Counted from the stretch's first letter, positions 13,201-25,135 are shown. The stretch: DNA of 64,000 nucleotides from Lanius collurio (GCA_020086605.1 JACBWW010000015.1:11933376-11997375), one strand, 5' to 3'. Notes: generated by a model from the letters alone, not told the origin. Translations and numbers: made by a program.

Positions 13201-16200
13201 AATTAACTGATACAACAAATCTGACTTCCATCTGATAACTGCATTAGCAGTTTTGAATTAGTCTGTGTAATGAATAACATTCTTCTCATCTATTCAATTA
13301 GCATTAATTTCTTTAAGTTACCTAAAACCATATACTACTCGTAACTAAAACTGTAGATGTTAAAAGTACATTTACAATAACTTGGTATTTGTGAGTATAA
13401 GGATATTTGATGGCCCATAGTTTGTGGGGTGATGTGGCATGGTGACTCAATGATCTCCTTTCAGTGGCTAGAGTAGTCCCAGTTTGATTGAATTATCCTC
13501 ACAAACAGCTTTACTGGAAATTGCTGGAAGAATAAATATGGTCCATGATTATAAATTTGGTAGAAGAGATTTACAATGCCCTTAAAATAAGAACTAGCCT
13601 CTACTATAAAACCAGCACTGATTTATCTTTCCATAAGCAGAATTCTGCTGCATTAAAACAGAATAAAAAAGGACAGTCTATTGGCAATTATCTGCTGTCT
13701 TTGCCAAAGTAAAATTCCTTCTGCTTTCATAAGATACACAATAGGCACAAGCAAGCTAATACTATAATCACTTGTTAAAACTTACTGCACACAAAACTTT
13801 TCTGCTTGAAATGTACAACTATAAAACTAATAATTTGTAGGTAACAATAAGATATTTGTGTAGGTAACAATAAATACACAAGCAATTAATAATAAAATGG
13901 GTGGAAACAAATAGAAATGCCAGAGTCTTGAAAATTGAGGAGAGGAATACAAACTGGACTACCAAAAAGGTAATAACTCAGCTTCTGTAGCTTTACCCCC
14001 TCTCAGTGATCATTCTGTTTTAGTATGACTTAGCTGGTCATGACCAGGTGTGGCACTGAAAATAGAGCTTTCATTATTTCCTGCATCAAAAAAAGATCAA
14101 AATCCATTCATCAGGCTGTAAACAGGACAGCTGAATTGAATGCAGGGAACTCACTATTGAACTATCTTCCTCATTAATTTCCAATTACATGAAGGACTGA
14201 GCACTCTTTCTTAGCTTTGTTTTTGATTTTTTAATGAATATAATGGAATTAACATTACTCAGTTCAGTGGTTCACAGGATTGAGCAGAAATGTGTTGGGC
14301 TACAAAGGATCAAGTCATGTTTGCTTTATTCAGGCATGAACAGGCTTACTCTTCTATGTGTGTGATAGGACTCCTCGTGCAGAAGAGTTTTTAGGCTTTC
14401 ATCCAATAGTGTAGTGGGCAGGACTAGGAATCTGGTCCTACAAATTCATTTAGATCAGGAACCCTTGTGTAAATTAAGGACTATAATCTCAAAACTGGTT
14501 TACACTTTCAAAATATGTCCTTGTAGTAACATTCATATTTTGCATTGATAAAGAGCTTCTTCAGGTCCACCCCTGTTCACACCATTCATCCTGGGCATTG
14601 CTGATAAGTTTTCTCAGGGGAGGCATAATCCTGTGAGGTACGGAGTTCCACCCAAAAAGATGCTGACAACCTCAGCATCTTCAGTTCCTCCAACTCCTGT
14701 TAAATGTTAAATTTTGAGCTATTGACAGTAACCAGCATGCTGAGGGAGCACTAGAGAGTGACAGTATCACTCTTTACATGTACAAATCCACTCTAAATAC
14801 CCAACTAGACATAGATTATAATCTAAGGAGAAAAGAGTATTTTTTTGTAAATTTGAATGTTAATGGAGTGGTATTCTTTTCAAAATGGATTGTGACAGGG
14901 CATAACATACAATAGTATTAGAAACATGATATGAAACAAGTAGTTCAAAGACCTACTGTCAACCTAAACATATTTTATGGGATGATCTGTGATCCACATG
15001 GCTGTGAAGCTGAAGTTCTTATTTTTTTATGGTGCTGTGGGAATGAGAGACTGATGCTAGTGTTTGATCAATAAAAAAAAATGTTGGCAATACTCTGGAA
15101 TATTGTGCATTCTTAACTGGATGACATGAACTCCAGTGGTTAGTCACGGGATAGCTCTGAAAAATTACTGCAAAAAGATTTAAAATTATTTTCCTTTGTT
15201 GTGTATTTCCATTCAGTGAATTGGCAAGGAAATAACGAGAGTTTATTGATATGAATAATGCATCACTTGTGTATTCTTCATACTCTTTTCCAGCTGGCAG
15301 TCCAGTTGCTGCAGCATTACCTGGATTTTCAGCTACAAAAACTAATGTATGATTTAAAATATTAATATTAAAGTAGGCTTTACTCTACGTTCTTTTCCAG
15401 TGTACCTAAGTAAAAATTTAACTGCACTTCAGTACCTGACATGATTTTAATATATTTATAATATGCAGAAATTCTACCTATATTTATGTAGGAAGGGGTG
15501 GAAAAAAATTTGGTAGAATTAAGCTGCTCAGTCCTTAGCAATAACAATCTATCTTATGGGAAAAAAAATCCTGTAGAATCTATATCTGCTTTTAAAACAT
15601 ATTAATGAAAGAAGGAGTTAAATGACATCTTCTTTAAAGTTCTGAAAATATAAGGACTGTTGCTGTTTACTAAAGTGACCTGATATTTTAAAAGATTTTT
15701 ACTATTACAGACTTTGGAAAAACACATGGGATGAAAGTCTCCATGTTCCATTTTGAACTTTATTTCTGCCAAAATAACTTAGCTAGTTCTGTGAATGAAG
15801 CAACTGATGAGAAACTCAGTGTTTATGATTTTGTATGTCTCCCATGTTAAAGCTTTTAAAAAAAATTCTGATGAGTTCACGTTTTAGGAAGTGATATCAA
15901 CTACTTTGAACATGTGCCTGATGCCCTTTTGTTTTTACATAGATTAATCAATTTTAGGAAACTTTGAAAATTAAACTTTGCATCTGATCTGTACATTCTT
16001 AAATACTACAGATCAGTTCCTTGGAAGCTCTTCATCTCTTCTCTGGAAAAGCTCCAGATGGCCTAAATAGAACTCTGGTGTGCTTCTGCAGATGATGCCA
16101 AAGCTTAGATTCAGGTGAATTGTTAGAACACGTTCTCTCTGGTTGATTCTGTGCAATGTGGAACAGGGAAGCTGTTCAGAGTCAGAGATACTCCACCAAC

Positions 16201-19200
16201 AAGGAGATGCATGTACTGTAAGTTAAAATGAGACATCTGGGAAAAGTGTTATAACCGTTGGGGCAGACAAAATAGCATGTATGTTTACACTGGAGTTCAG
16301 TTTTGATAAGAAAGACACCTTTTGAGACTTTTATAAGTGATTATCATCTCACAGCTGTCTTGCAGAATTAGAACTTTCTTATGGAAGCATACTGAAAGAT
16401 CTCCAACATATGCATGGTGTGGGTGCTGGGTCTGCAGCACCAACTGATTCGCCCCACTAGCCTATGTTGAAAAAATCAATGCAATGGAAGCCTGAGTAAA
16501 GGTGTGGAAAAGTCATTCTGTGAGATGAAAATGGGGAGAAAAGGTTTTGCTGTGGTAAGCAAATCTGGCCTGGAGATTGACAGGAAATAAGAGAGGGCAA
16601 ACTCCAAAGAGGAAATCTCAGTGCTAGGGAGTATCAGTAGACCAGTTATGAAGGCAAGGAGGTGGATTAGGAAAGATAGTACTTAAATCAAGTGTGGAGA
16701 GATCAGATTAGGAGGACAAGACTTTAATCAAATAATGAGCACAGTAGAAGTAGTAACTAATCAATTGAGAAGGATGAAATGGAGGAGGTGAAAGAGAAGA
16801 AGACTAGGAAAGAGACAGGAAAAGGACAAATGAAAGGAAATGTAAAGTGCCGAGTAAGGGTTAGGGAGGACAGATACGTAGTAGAAATTTTGCTCCAGTG
16901 CCTCATCATTCCTGGGTGGTTGTTCCTGCTCTTCAGTTCACCATTACTCCTCTACTGTTAGATTCCTGATGTTCTCTAACCTATGGACTTGTTTGCCATC
17001 TCTTCTTAGATGGATCTCATTAACCAGTTAAACTGTAATCTGAGTTTAGCCTTTAAACAATGCTGTTTGGAAGCTGATGTCAATATAATTCCTGTTCTCT
17101 TCCGCTGAATTTGTACTTAAATGAAGGCTCATAGCTGTGTAATTATCTCAGCATTACTCCTGCTCTGTGTGGACTGAAGTACCAGAAGACTAAAGCTGAA
17201 GGGCAAAAAATCTGGTTCAATTAAACATGTTCAACAACCGAAATTTTTAGTATCAATACCATTCTAAATAACATAAACATAAAATGCTCACAACATAAAG
17301 TAAATCAAGACATGATATTTTTCTACTTCAAACTCAATAGAAATAATATTCCATTCAAATAAATCTGATAGATCTTAGTATCACTATTTGATAGACAATC
17401 TGCATTCAGCCTGTTACATTCTAGATAAATTATAAATATTGGTGGCAAAATTATGCTGCTGTGCCATAAATACTCTCAGCAGAGAAATTTCATTTCTCTG
17501 AAGAGCAGTTTCAAAGCCATTAAATATTCATATATAAATAGCTTAGAATTATTTCAGTATGAAAAAAAAAAGCCTGTAATGTTATAAGTGGGTTTTATCA
17601 GCGTTTGAAATAATCTGTTTATAAGTGTTTTGGATATAGTTTACCCTTAATTTTACTGAATCTGTGTATAGAGGTTGCAACTTTATAACAACATGATACA
17701 TACTACTTTTTCAAACAGCAGTGGTAAGTAATGCTTAGAAATACTAACCAGAATTTGAATTCTGATTGCATATCTGTGTCTGGCATTGCTCAGTGAAAGG
17801 AAGGCAGGCAGGAAGACCAATAGTTATCCAGAATTCCATGGTTCTTTAGAGCTGACACAGAGACATGCCATCTTCAGTTGTGATCATGACAGGCTTTCGT
17901 GCATGTTGATCGAACCAAAGATGTAAGTGATCAATAAGGGCCGTCATCTGATTAAAAATGGGCCAGAAAGCTTACTTCTGACATGAATAACCAAAGCCAT
18001 CACACACATAGTCATAAATAGGTAAACATTCACGAGTACCTGAGCAAGCCTCTCGTCTCAGCACTTACTCAAGTCCTTATGCACTTGCTCAAGTGTGTGC
18101 CTAAGAGCACAAGGCGTTTGTATTCTGAGGTGCATCTGAATGGGGGTGTAAAATGACAGGAGATTCTACTCTGAAAGCATGCAGAAGAAAGTGAGTGCTT
18201 TGAGAGAGAGACCTCTGCATCCAGAACACTCCTACATATCCCATGGGGAAAAGTTGACTTTCAGACTGGCAACTGCTGCCCTTCCAGGCCTGGGTGTAGT
18301 CCATGTTGAAATTTGGCAAACGTGTTACGAGGCATAAGTGACCTCCACACCCCACATTTTACATGCTGCCTTTGGAAGCCCATCAAGATCCAAATGAGGT
18401 AGCAGGTGCCAGAAGTGGGTAGTGTTCTTTTACACAGTTTGGGAGACCTCTAGTGGGCCTCCTTCCTTGTCTCCTGGTGTAGCTCCCACAGCCTATGCAA
18501 AGCAAAGTTGCATTGTAACTTGGACAATATATGTGTATGTAATTGATTAAATCATTGGCATTCTTATATGTGACTGCTCTAAAACAATGCTTATAAGTGG
18601 AAATAACACAAAAGTACAGAAAAGACTTTGATCTCAATGCTTGAGTAATTTTGGAAAATGATTAAGCTATGCACCATCGAGCAGAACAACACTGATACGT
18701 TTAGAAGTCTGTTTTCAAATGCCTTTTTTAAGGTGTATTTTTAAGATCCAAGTCTCAGTCTAGGATTTGCAAAATAGAAATGGCACCTTTTATTTAGAGG
18801 TGCAATTCAAGTGACCAAAGTGTTTGGAGTTCCTTCTCCTCTGTTCGTGTCTGAGCAGTCCACATCATACAAGCATCAACATAATTGAAACCTCTCTGAA
18901 CTTCACATTTTTCTTAATTTTTGAATGTAGCATGGAAATGAGACAACAAATCTGAATGTACAAATTCAGTAGGAATGGGAAATAAGCCTGAAACACTAGA
19001 ATTTATTGTTATCTTACTTATAGGAGTACTTTCTAACACAGGAATGATATTGTATTCAATTCCATACACAGCCTTTTCACCTCACATGAGTAAGGTTTCA
19101 AGAGTCATGTTTATGTGTACAAATGCCTCTTTTCTAATTGCTCAGTGATCATGAGAGCAGAACATTTTATCATCACTCTTCTACAAGGAAATCAGTGTTG

Positions 19201-19446
19201 GTAATGCAATTTCAATTTTCGTATTTATCACTCATTCATTAAAAAAAGTAATAAAACATAATATTTAATAACTAATAACTAAAAATAATTCCATAATGTG
19301 AACATAAGCATTTAAAGCTCAGTCCTTTTATACCAGCAACTAATTCATGCATAACTAGGCAGAAATCAGGAGCACTTTGCACAAAAGAGGACACTTGTCT
19401 GTGTGGCTGGATGAGCAGATATTTATTAGTTCTGTTATAAATGAAA
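10256..19446. other. Upstream intergenic DNA, no gene seen
   Basis: AT-rich non-coding DNA. No open frame has recognisable family character. A short direct repeat (GTAGGTAACAATAA, near 13.84 and 13.86 kb) and a small hairpin (AGAGAAAT/ATTTCTCT, 17481-17499) are visible. Some stretches (about 13.18-13.33 kb and 17.34-17.56 kb) have the TAAT-rich, repeat-free look of conserved non-coding elements, but this cannot be tested without an alignment. Confidence 0.65.
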
Positions 19447-20081
19447 TGTCAATTTCATCGGATTAATAATTTGCGCGAGCCAAATTATTAATATAAAAAC
19501 AAATAAAATTTATTTTAATCAAATTGACAATCTTAATAAGCCACTATAAAGGAAAACAGGGCCAAGCCTAGGTTCTTGACTCTGGGTGACACATACACAG
19601 CTCTGACCACCAGCAGTTCAGAGAGGTAAGCGCACACCTTTGAGATGTTTGAGTCTAGTTTTTATACTGTTTTTCTTGCTCCTGGCTAGGAAATCTTTTG
19701 TCCTTTTCACTTCTGATGATCCTCTGGCCCAGTGCTCAGTGGTCTATTTAGATGTTGATTTGTCCAAGGATTCTCTTTGTGCTCTGGTTGATGGTTTCCA
19801 GTAACTCATCTCAGCGTATGATGATCTTTCCCAGAAATCCTTATATGATTACAGTGAAGTCTCTTAAGCAATAGGTCCACTCATCAGCAATGTCCAAGGA
19901 GCAGCAGATCCTATCTCTTACTTCTTTCAGATGGAAAAAGATTCTTGTTGGGTAAGATGAAATCATAGGAGGTTGATGGGTCTGAGGTCATCTCCCCTGA
20001 GCTTGCCTGCACTTCTTATGTTAATTAGTACCTTCCTTGAGCAAGATGTCATGAGACTTACCAAGGTGTACTCTGAACACA
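19447..20081 (-). mobile_element. LTR-like element (probable ERV solo LTR, minus strand)
   Basis: Read on the minus strand the segment has LTR architecture: a TG start near 20080, a roughly 400-base U3-like block, a good TATA box (TATAAAAA, complement of 19659-19666), an AATAAA signal about 150 bases downstream (complement of about 19509-19514), a strong hairpin and a CA end near 19447. The + strand therefore starts TGTCAATTTC and ends near GAACACA. No retroviral coding region is present. I recall similar GCTCGCGC-loop termini in passerine ERV LTRs but cannot verify the family. No clear target-site duplication was seen, so ends are approximate; a non-LTR promoter-like sequence is the alternative. 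Confidence 0.55.
19462..19492. repeat. Perfect 12-bp hairpin with GC-rich loop in the LTR-like element
   Basis: ATTAATAATTTG (19462-19473) and CAAATTATTAAT (19481-19492) are exact reverse complements around the 7-base loop CGCGAGC. An outer pair, TGTCAATTT (19447-19455) and AAATTGACA (19521-19529), nests around it. On the minus strand it lies just downstream of the AATAAA signal, where an LTR would have its R-U5 region. Confidence 0.85.
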
Positions 20082-22381
20082 ACTAAATTTAAACATATAT
20101 ACAATTTACAAGATATATTTCACATTTTAGATTCCACATTAATAACTTATTCCATTTATAGCATTTTAATTTCTTATGAATTTTGACCTATCTATAACAG
20201 TTCTAAATTATAGTCTAAGTTTTGCAAAATACTGTTTTGCCTGTAGTAGCATCTTAAAAGGATTATACAGGTACATTTGGAATATATGGGAATATAAAAG
20301 TACGTATGTATTAATTCCTTTTTTTCCCCCTATTCTTATTAAGAAGTGAAACAAGCTTTGGAGAGAAAAGGGAATCAGTCAATCTGCTTTTCTGAATAGT
20401 GGGTCATAGTCTTGCAAAGGTACCTAAATGTCTAGCTCTAACTTTTTGGGATGGGAATTTGGTAGAAGTAACTGCATTTCCAGAGGTACATTCCTCCAGA
20501 ACATTTTCCTTTGTTTGTCCATCATGCCTAAAAATGGGCTTATATCTCAGCATATTGCTATTTCCCCCCCAAACACTGTATTCCTCACCCTATTCCTTCC
20601 CAGGAGAGAAATGCTTTTGTCATTGCAAACCTTTTGGAAGGGAAAAAAGTCTTTCTGAAAGAGCATATAAGAAAAGGAAATAGTACACTTCCTCACAGAC
20701 ATTGCTTGGGATATTTAGAGCTCCCTGAAATCCATCCATATCTCTTGGCACCAGTTCAAACCACAAAGGGCAGTCTGTGAACATCTATGCACCTTGCCAT
20801 TTCCAAAAGTAATGGGAACCTTTCTTGTTGTGAAGTGGTGAAGGAACAAGGTGTGGAGCACATGTTACTGTCCACCACTGTTGGCTCTGTGACCATATTA
20901 TTTTGAATTTGGTTTGGGGACTTCTATTTGCTGATGAAAGGGAAGGTTTTGAAGATTGTGTGATGAATTGTGTGACTTTAATGGTAACTCTTTAAATTAA
21001 TAATAATCACAGAGAAAGCCCTTTCATTTCAATGATATTTATAGTTCAGGAGTACCAAGGCTATACAGCATCACAATAAGTCTCTGATATCCTAACAGAC
21101 TAAATTTCTGTTGCCTTCTCTTGTGTCTCAATACAATAAATTCCTGTGGGAAAATCCATATAGTTCAAATTTTATTCAAGTAAAATACTCCTTCAAAATA
21201 GTTCTAAATGAGGATGATAAAAAACAGTCATAAAACAATCTGAAAATATGTCAAATCACTGTGGCTATTCTACAAAGTCTGCATTTCAGACTATTTGAAT
21301 ATCTGAATTTACAGAGAAACATCTGTTGCAATATTTAAGTTGAAAAATACTTGATATGCACTTTATAGACTACATTACAAAACCTTTGAGGGGAAAAAAG
21401 TCTTTGAAAGACTGCAGAGTGTAAACTAAATAACTGTGAGATGAGTTATGGTGTAGTGACTGATAAAAAAGACAAAGACTGAAATGTAATTCCAATCGTG
21501 GAGAAAACTTAGGAACATAAAGCTCTATGTAGTTAAAAATATGTATCATATATGTTGAAAGAATGATATCCAGAGAAATTTGTACTGGGCACTGAGTCAC
21601 CAGAACTCTTAGCTGCATTGGCATTGTGGTCCCCAGTGAAATTCGGTATAGGCAATGCACTATGCACTGGCAGGAATTATCTGAACTACATACATATTAG
21701 TTTGTCATAATTAACTAACCATTTACTTTTTTAATGCCAATACTTTCATGGGTCATTACACGAGTAGATCATATAAAAGTTAAAGGCATGAACAAGAGAT
21801 ACTATATACAATGAAACATTCTATCTTCATTCACTATATAATGTTAGATTAGGCCTTCACATGGAGTGTCATGTTCGGTTTGTCTCACCTCAAATAAAAC
21901 TCAACAAAAACAGATGGCACTGGAGAAGCCTTGGAAGTACAGAGGTGTTTATGTGCAAGCCACAGTAAAAATGCCTAGCTGGGAAAGGACGAGAAATGGC
22001 TGTAACACGGAAGATGGACAGGGTAAAGAAGGCAAATATAAATGATTTATTTTCATAACCCAAGCACATACATATACCTGAGGAAACTGGAGAGCAGTAG
22101 TATTAAAAATAAATACAAATAGCTGGTAATAAATGCTGAGCATGAATTTCAGAGAAGATCAGACATTTTTAAGGACAGAGATTACTGCACGCGATATTTT
22201 GTGTGGAATTCACAGCAAAAGCATTTTTGTAAAGAAGTAAAGACTTAATGATCAAAATTATACCCCGATCTTTAATTACAGGAGGTTTGGAATGGAAGCT
22301 TCCTCCCTAGGCAGTGTTATTCCATATTCAGCCACTATGCGGGTTCTTGCATTTTCCTTTGAAAAGTCTGAGCCAGGACCG
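20082..22381. other. Upstream intergenic DNA, no gene seen
   Basis: AT-rich sequence between the LTR-like element and the CR1 copy. The open frames present (under 100 codons) lack family motifs and overlap on opposite strands, so none is called. No structured repeat was recognised. Confidence 0.65.
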
Positions 22382-22870
22382 TAGAATCACAATCATTTAG
22401 GTTGGAAAAGACCACAATGACCAAGTACAACCACAAACCCAGCATTGTGAAATACACCACTAAACCATGTTCTTATGTGACATATTCACACATCTTTTAA
22501 ACACCTCCAGGAATCCTGCCCACCACTTCCTCAGGCAGCTTGTTCCAAGGCTTCACAACCCTTCCTATGAAGAGGGTTTCCCTAACATCCAACAAAAACC
22601 TCCCCTGACCTAACTTGATGCTGTTTCAGCTTGTCCTGTTGCTTGTTACCTGGGAGAAGAGACCAACCCCTACCTTGCTACAGCCTCCTTTCAGGCAGCT
22701 GAAGGCAGCAATAGGGTCTCTCCCAAGCCTCCTTTTCTCCAGGCTAAACAACTCTAGATCTCTCAGCCTCTCCTCATGAGAATTGTGCTCCAGACCCTTC
22801 ACCAGCCACCTTGTCCTTCTCTGGGCATACTCCAGCACCTCCAGATGAAACTCTGGCCGGACACAGCCTA
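22382..22870 (-). mobile_element. CR1 LINE fragment, 5'-truncated, minus strand
   Basis: The + strand opens with TAGAATCACAATCATTTAGG followed by TTGGAAAAGACC, the reverse complement of the CR1 3' end, and continues through hallmark CR1 text in reverse: AGGCAGCTTGTTCCAAGGCTT, ACCCTTCCTATGAAGA, and CTCCAGGCTAAACAACTC. The copy is about 490 bases and covers only the 3' end and the distal part of ORF2. It is 5'-truncated near 22870 (that boundary is uncertain) and inactive. It lies about 2 kb upstream of the PDGFC CpG island. Confidence 0.93.
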
Positions 22871-24189
22871 GATGTTTCAATGGATGGTTTATTTGTCACG
22901 TACGCAGCGTAAGACATTAGTTTTTCAGAGTCAACTTGCCATCAGTACTCCAAAATACAAAGAATCCCACTAAATCCTCAGGCAATGAAGGTTAAGCTAC
23001 AGTGTAATACTTCATTTATTTGATTAAAAAAACACTGTTTGTAATCATTAGGGTAGGAGACCAGGAACATTGTACATGTTATTTTTATTTCCATTTAAAA
23101 ATAACAACAGTGAAGCCAAAAAAAAAATTGTAAGGATAACAATAATAAAAGTAACTACATAGTTTGCTTTGTGCAGTACATTTCTGTCTTCATGCTCTGT
23201 AAGGGAAGGGTTGCTATTTACGGTATGCTCCAAGTCTGCTTTTCAGAAGACAGCCCAACTTGGCTGGACAGCTTTCAGTTGCTACTGGAAATATGTCACT
23301 TACTAGGAACAGAGGAGTTGTTTATCACTGTCTCAAGGGTTACTTTGGCTGAGGCGAAGAAACAGCTCAGTTATATAATGGAAAGAGCTGGGTCAAAGGA
23401 TAAGAAATTTATGTAGTGTGTGCTCGAGACTCAGGCAATGCAGACTCAGTTTCTCTCTTGTCTGTCCTGCACATATCATGGTTATATAGGCCCCCCATAA
23501 TATACATATCTGTATAGGTCCCCCATCCATCCCCCAAACCACCTTAGAACTATGGGGGCTGAAGTAAAGAATTTAGGAAACCCTCCCAAAACCTCTCAGC
23601 CAAGACAAAGATTTTTTGTAATTGCTTCTTTTGCCCTCCTGGTATCCAGTTAGCGTTGGGTCTTGTTACCTAGATCCACAACACAGACACAGTTCAAGTC
23701 CTCTAGCAAACTAGAAATGCCATCTCTAGCAAAGATCTGTATGGGTGCTGAACACCATCAGTCCTTTTAGTCCTCATCAGCATTAATAGGGGAATACTCC
23801 TTGACACAATCTCTGTTCTGCTTTCCAGTGAAACAGCGAAAAGGAACCCAATCCTGCCTACTTTGTAGATGGATGCCATCTCACCAAGTACCATACGGCA
23901 TTGCAACAAGCCAGGGACAGTGACTAAGAGTTGAACCTGTGTGTCCATTTGCTTATGTAACTGTTAGATGTCTCAGTTCAGGGTAATCAAAACATCTTGT
24001 AGTACAAAAAACGCAAAACAAACAAACTCAAACAAAGGGAAAAAAAAAAAAGATATTTTAAAACCTCCTCTAAATGCTTTAGTCCCCACTAGCAAGGACA
24101 TCCTTTAGATGAAATGTTTAACCAAGCATCAAGTTTTCAAACACAACCCCAATTACCATAATAACAACCTAGTAAACAAGCACTGCTAA
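22871..24189. other. Proximal upstream region, no gene seen
   Basis: Non-coding sequence between the CR1 copy and the CpG island. It contains the LTR-like candidate at 23412-23691. GC content stays low until about 24.19 kb and then rises sharply. A 12-base A run lies near 24.04 kb. No exon is recognised. Confidence 0.6.
23412..23691 (-). mobile_element. Possible short LTR fragment (minus strand), weak
   Basis: The + strand reads TGTAGTGTGTGCTCGAGACT at the left end and CACAACACAGACACA at the right. On the minus strand this would run from a TGTG start, through a TATATAA box (complement of 23484-23490), to a CA end about 75 bases later. No AATAAA signal lies between the TATA box and the end, and no target-site duplication was seen. 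It could equally be unique sequence with a chance TATA element. Confidence 0.27.
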
Positions 24190-24572
24190 GTCAGCACCTC
24201 GCCCTAATTGCCAAACACACAAACTGACTCCGGACAGCGGTGACCTCTGTTCCTCCTTGGGGGAAAGGGGACGGCGGATGGAGCCCCCTCCGAGCAGCTG
24301 ACGGGGCTGGGGGGAGACCTCCCCGGTTCTCTCCCCAGTACCTGTTGCGCCGCCACTTGGCCGCATGAGAAGGGGCAGCAGCGGGGGCCGCCCCGCTCGC
24401 CTCCTTCTTCCCACCGACAACTTCCCGGGGCGTAAACGGCCGCGCCAGGTGCCGCCCTCGCCGTGATGGGACGGCGGGCGTGGGAGGGAGGGGGAGCCGG
24501 CAGACACGGCCCGAGCTGGCAGCGCGGCCGCGGAAAGGGCTGCTGTGCGAGCGCGGGCTGCCCGCCCCCCGC

Positions 24573-24581
24573 CGCCCCCGC
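24573..24581 (-). promoter_or_regulatory. Perfect Egr-1 consensus, upstream
   Basis: CGCCCCCGC is the exact reverse complement of the Egr-1 site GCGGGGGCG. It lies about 440 bases upstream of the PDGFC start codon in a GC-box-rich stretch (24561-24585) where Sp1 could compete for binding. Occupancy is inference. Confidence 0.6.
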
Positions 24582-24733
24582 GCCGCTGCTGCCGGCTGAC
24601 AGGTGCGCGCTCCTCCGCGGCGGCAGCGGCGGCCCCGCACCAGCCCCGGCTCCGCCGACCCCCTCCCGCCACGGCCACGGATTGTTTAGTCCTTGGGAAG
24701 CTGGTCTGCGTCCAGATTTTCCTTTGATCCCTC

Positions 24734-24794
24734 TTTTTTTTTTTTTTTTTTTTTCTTTTCTTTTTAAGAGAGAGAGCGAGGGAAAAAAAAAAAA
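24734..24794. repeat. T21 / GAGA / A12 strand-switching tract
   Basis: T21 (24734-24754) is followed by a C-interrupted T stretch, an AGAGAGAG purine block (about 24767-24776) and A12 (24783-24794). The T and A blocks can pair into a hairpin around the GA segment. It lies at or just upstream of the likely 5' leader. The homopolymers are liable to length polymorphism and base-calling error. Confidence 0.8.
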
Positions 24795-25017
24795 GCCAAA
24801 GGAAAACAAAACCTGGAGACACAGAAAAGGGCTCTAGGAAAAAGTTTTGGATGGGATTATGTGGAAACTACCCTGCAATTCTCCGCTGCCAGAGCAGGCT
24901 CAGTGCTGCCTTCTCCCCAGCGGCGCAGCCCGCGCCGGGCGCTGCTGAGAGACGCCCGGGCCTCGGTGCCGCGCCGCCAGTGCCTGCTGTGCCGGAGCCC
25001 CTCGCCCCGCCGGCCCA
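24766..25017 (+). other. PDGFC 5' leader (5'UTR), start approximate
   Basis: Placed by its position immediately before the PDGFC start codon and because the stretch from about 24795 (GCCAAAGGAAAACAAAACC) to about 24895 closely resembles, from memory, the human PDGFC mRNA leader; the rest is GC-rich and diverged. It carries two upstream ATGs at 24851 and 24859. The true cap site may lie further upstream, up to the start of the island. Confidence 0.6.
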
Positions 25018-25045
25018 ATGCTCCTCCTCGGGCTGCTCCTGCTGA
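24851..25045 (+). promoter_or_regulatory. Overlapping upstream ORF (64 codons) in PDGFC leader
   Basis: The ATG at 24851 (context TTTGGATGG: T at -3, G at +4) opens a 64-codon frame beginning MGLCGNYPAIL. It ends at TGA 25043-25045, 28 bases past the PDGFC ATG and in a different frame. A ribosome translating it cannot initiate PDGFC without reinitiating backwards, so it should repress PDGFC. I recall the human leader carrying a near-identical start to this frame; that is from memory. The peptide has no recognised domain and is best read as a regulatory uORF. It counts only if transcription starts upstream of it. Confidence 0.6.
24859..24948 (+). promoter_or_regulatory. Second upstream ORF (29 codons) in PDGFC leader
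   Basis: The ATG at 24859 (A at -3) begins MWKLPC and stops at TGA 24946-24948, 69 bases before the PDGFC ATG. It is in the same frame as PDGFC, so the stop prevents an N-terminally extended protein. Because it ends before the main start, reinitiation at PDGFC is possible, unlike for the overlapping frame at 24851. From memory the human leader has a matching frame with the same first residues. Confidence 0.55.
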
Positions 25046-25135
25046 CATGTGCCCTGGCCGGCCGGAGGCAGGGGGCCGTCGCCGAGTCCGATCTCAGCAG
25101 CAAGTTCGCCTTCTCCGGCGCCAAGGAGCAGAACG
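25018..25135 (+). CDS. PDGFC coding exon 1 (platelet-derived growth factor C), partial gene
   Basis: Encodes the N-terminus of PDGF-C, a secreted growth factor of the PDGF/VEGF family that is activated by cleavage of its CUB domain and signals through PDGFR-alpha (and alpha/beta dimers) in mesenchymal cells. The exon gives 39 residues plus the first base of a split glycine codon. Residues 1-15 (MLLLGLLLLTCALAG) form a hydrophobic signal-peptide core; cleavage is probably near residue 22. Then comes ESDLSSKF (residues 23-30) and KEQN (36-39), which match the conserved start of mature PDGF-C (human ESNLSSKF...KEQNG). The CUB and growth-factor domains lie in later exons outside the window. The ATG context is weak (C at -3, C at +4) and is preceded by two upstream ATGs. 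The exon ends AACG|GTAAGG, phase 1, agreeing with the family's split glycine codon. I am confident of the identity because the conserved residues match PDGF-C and not PDGF-D. Confidence 0.95.

Noticed and set aside
24169..24822. 217-codon open frame on the minus strand, and overlapping frames, in the CpG island
   Set aside because: GC-rich islands have few stop codons. The predicted protein is a lysine run followed by arginine/alanine/glycine-rich filler with no domain, and it lies antisense to the PDGFC leader.
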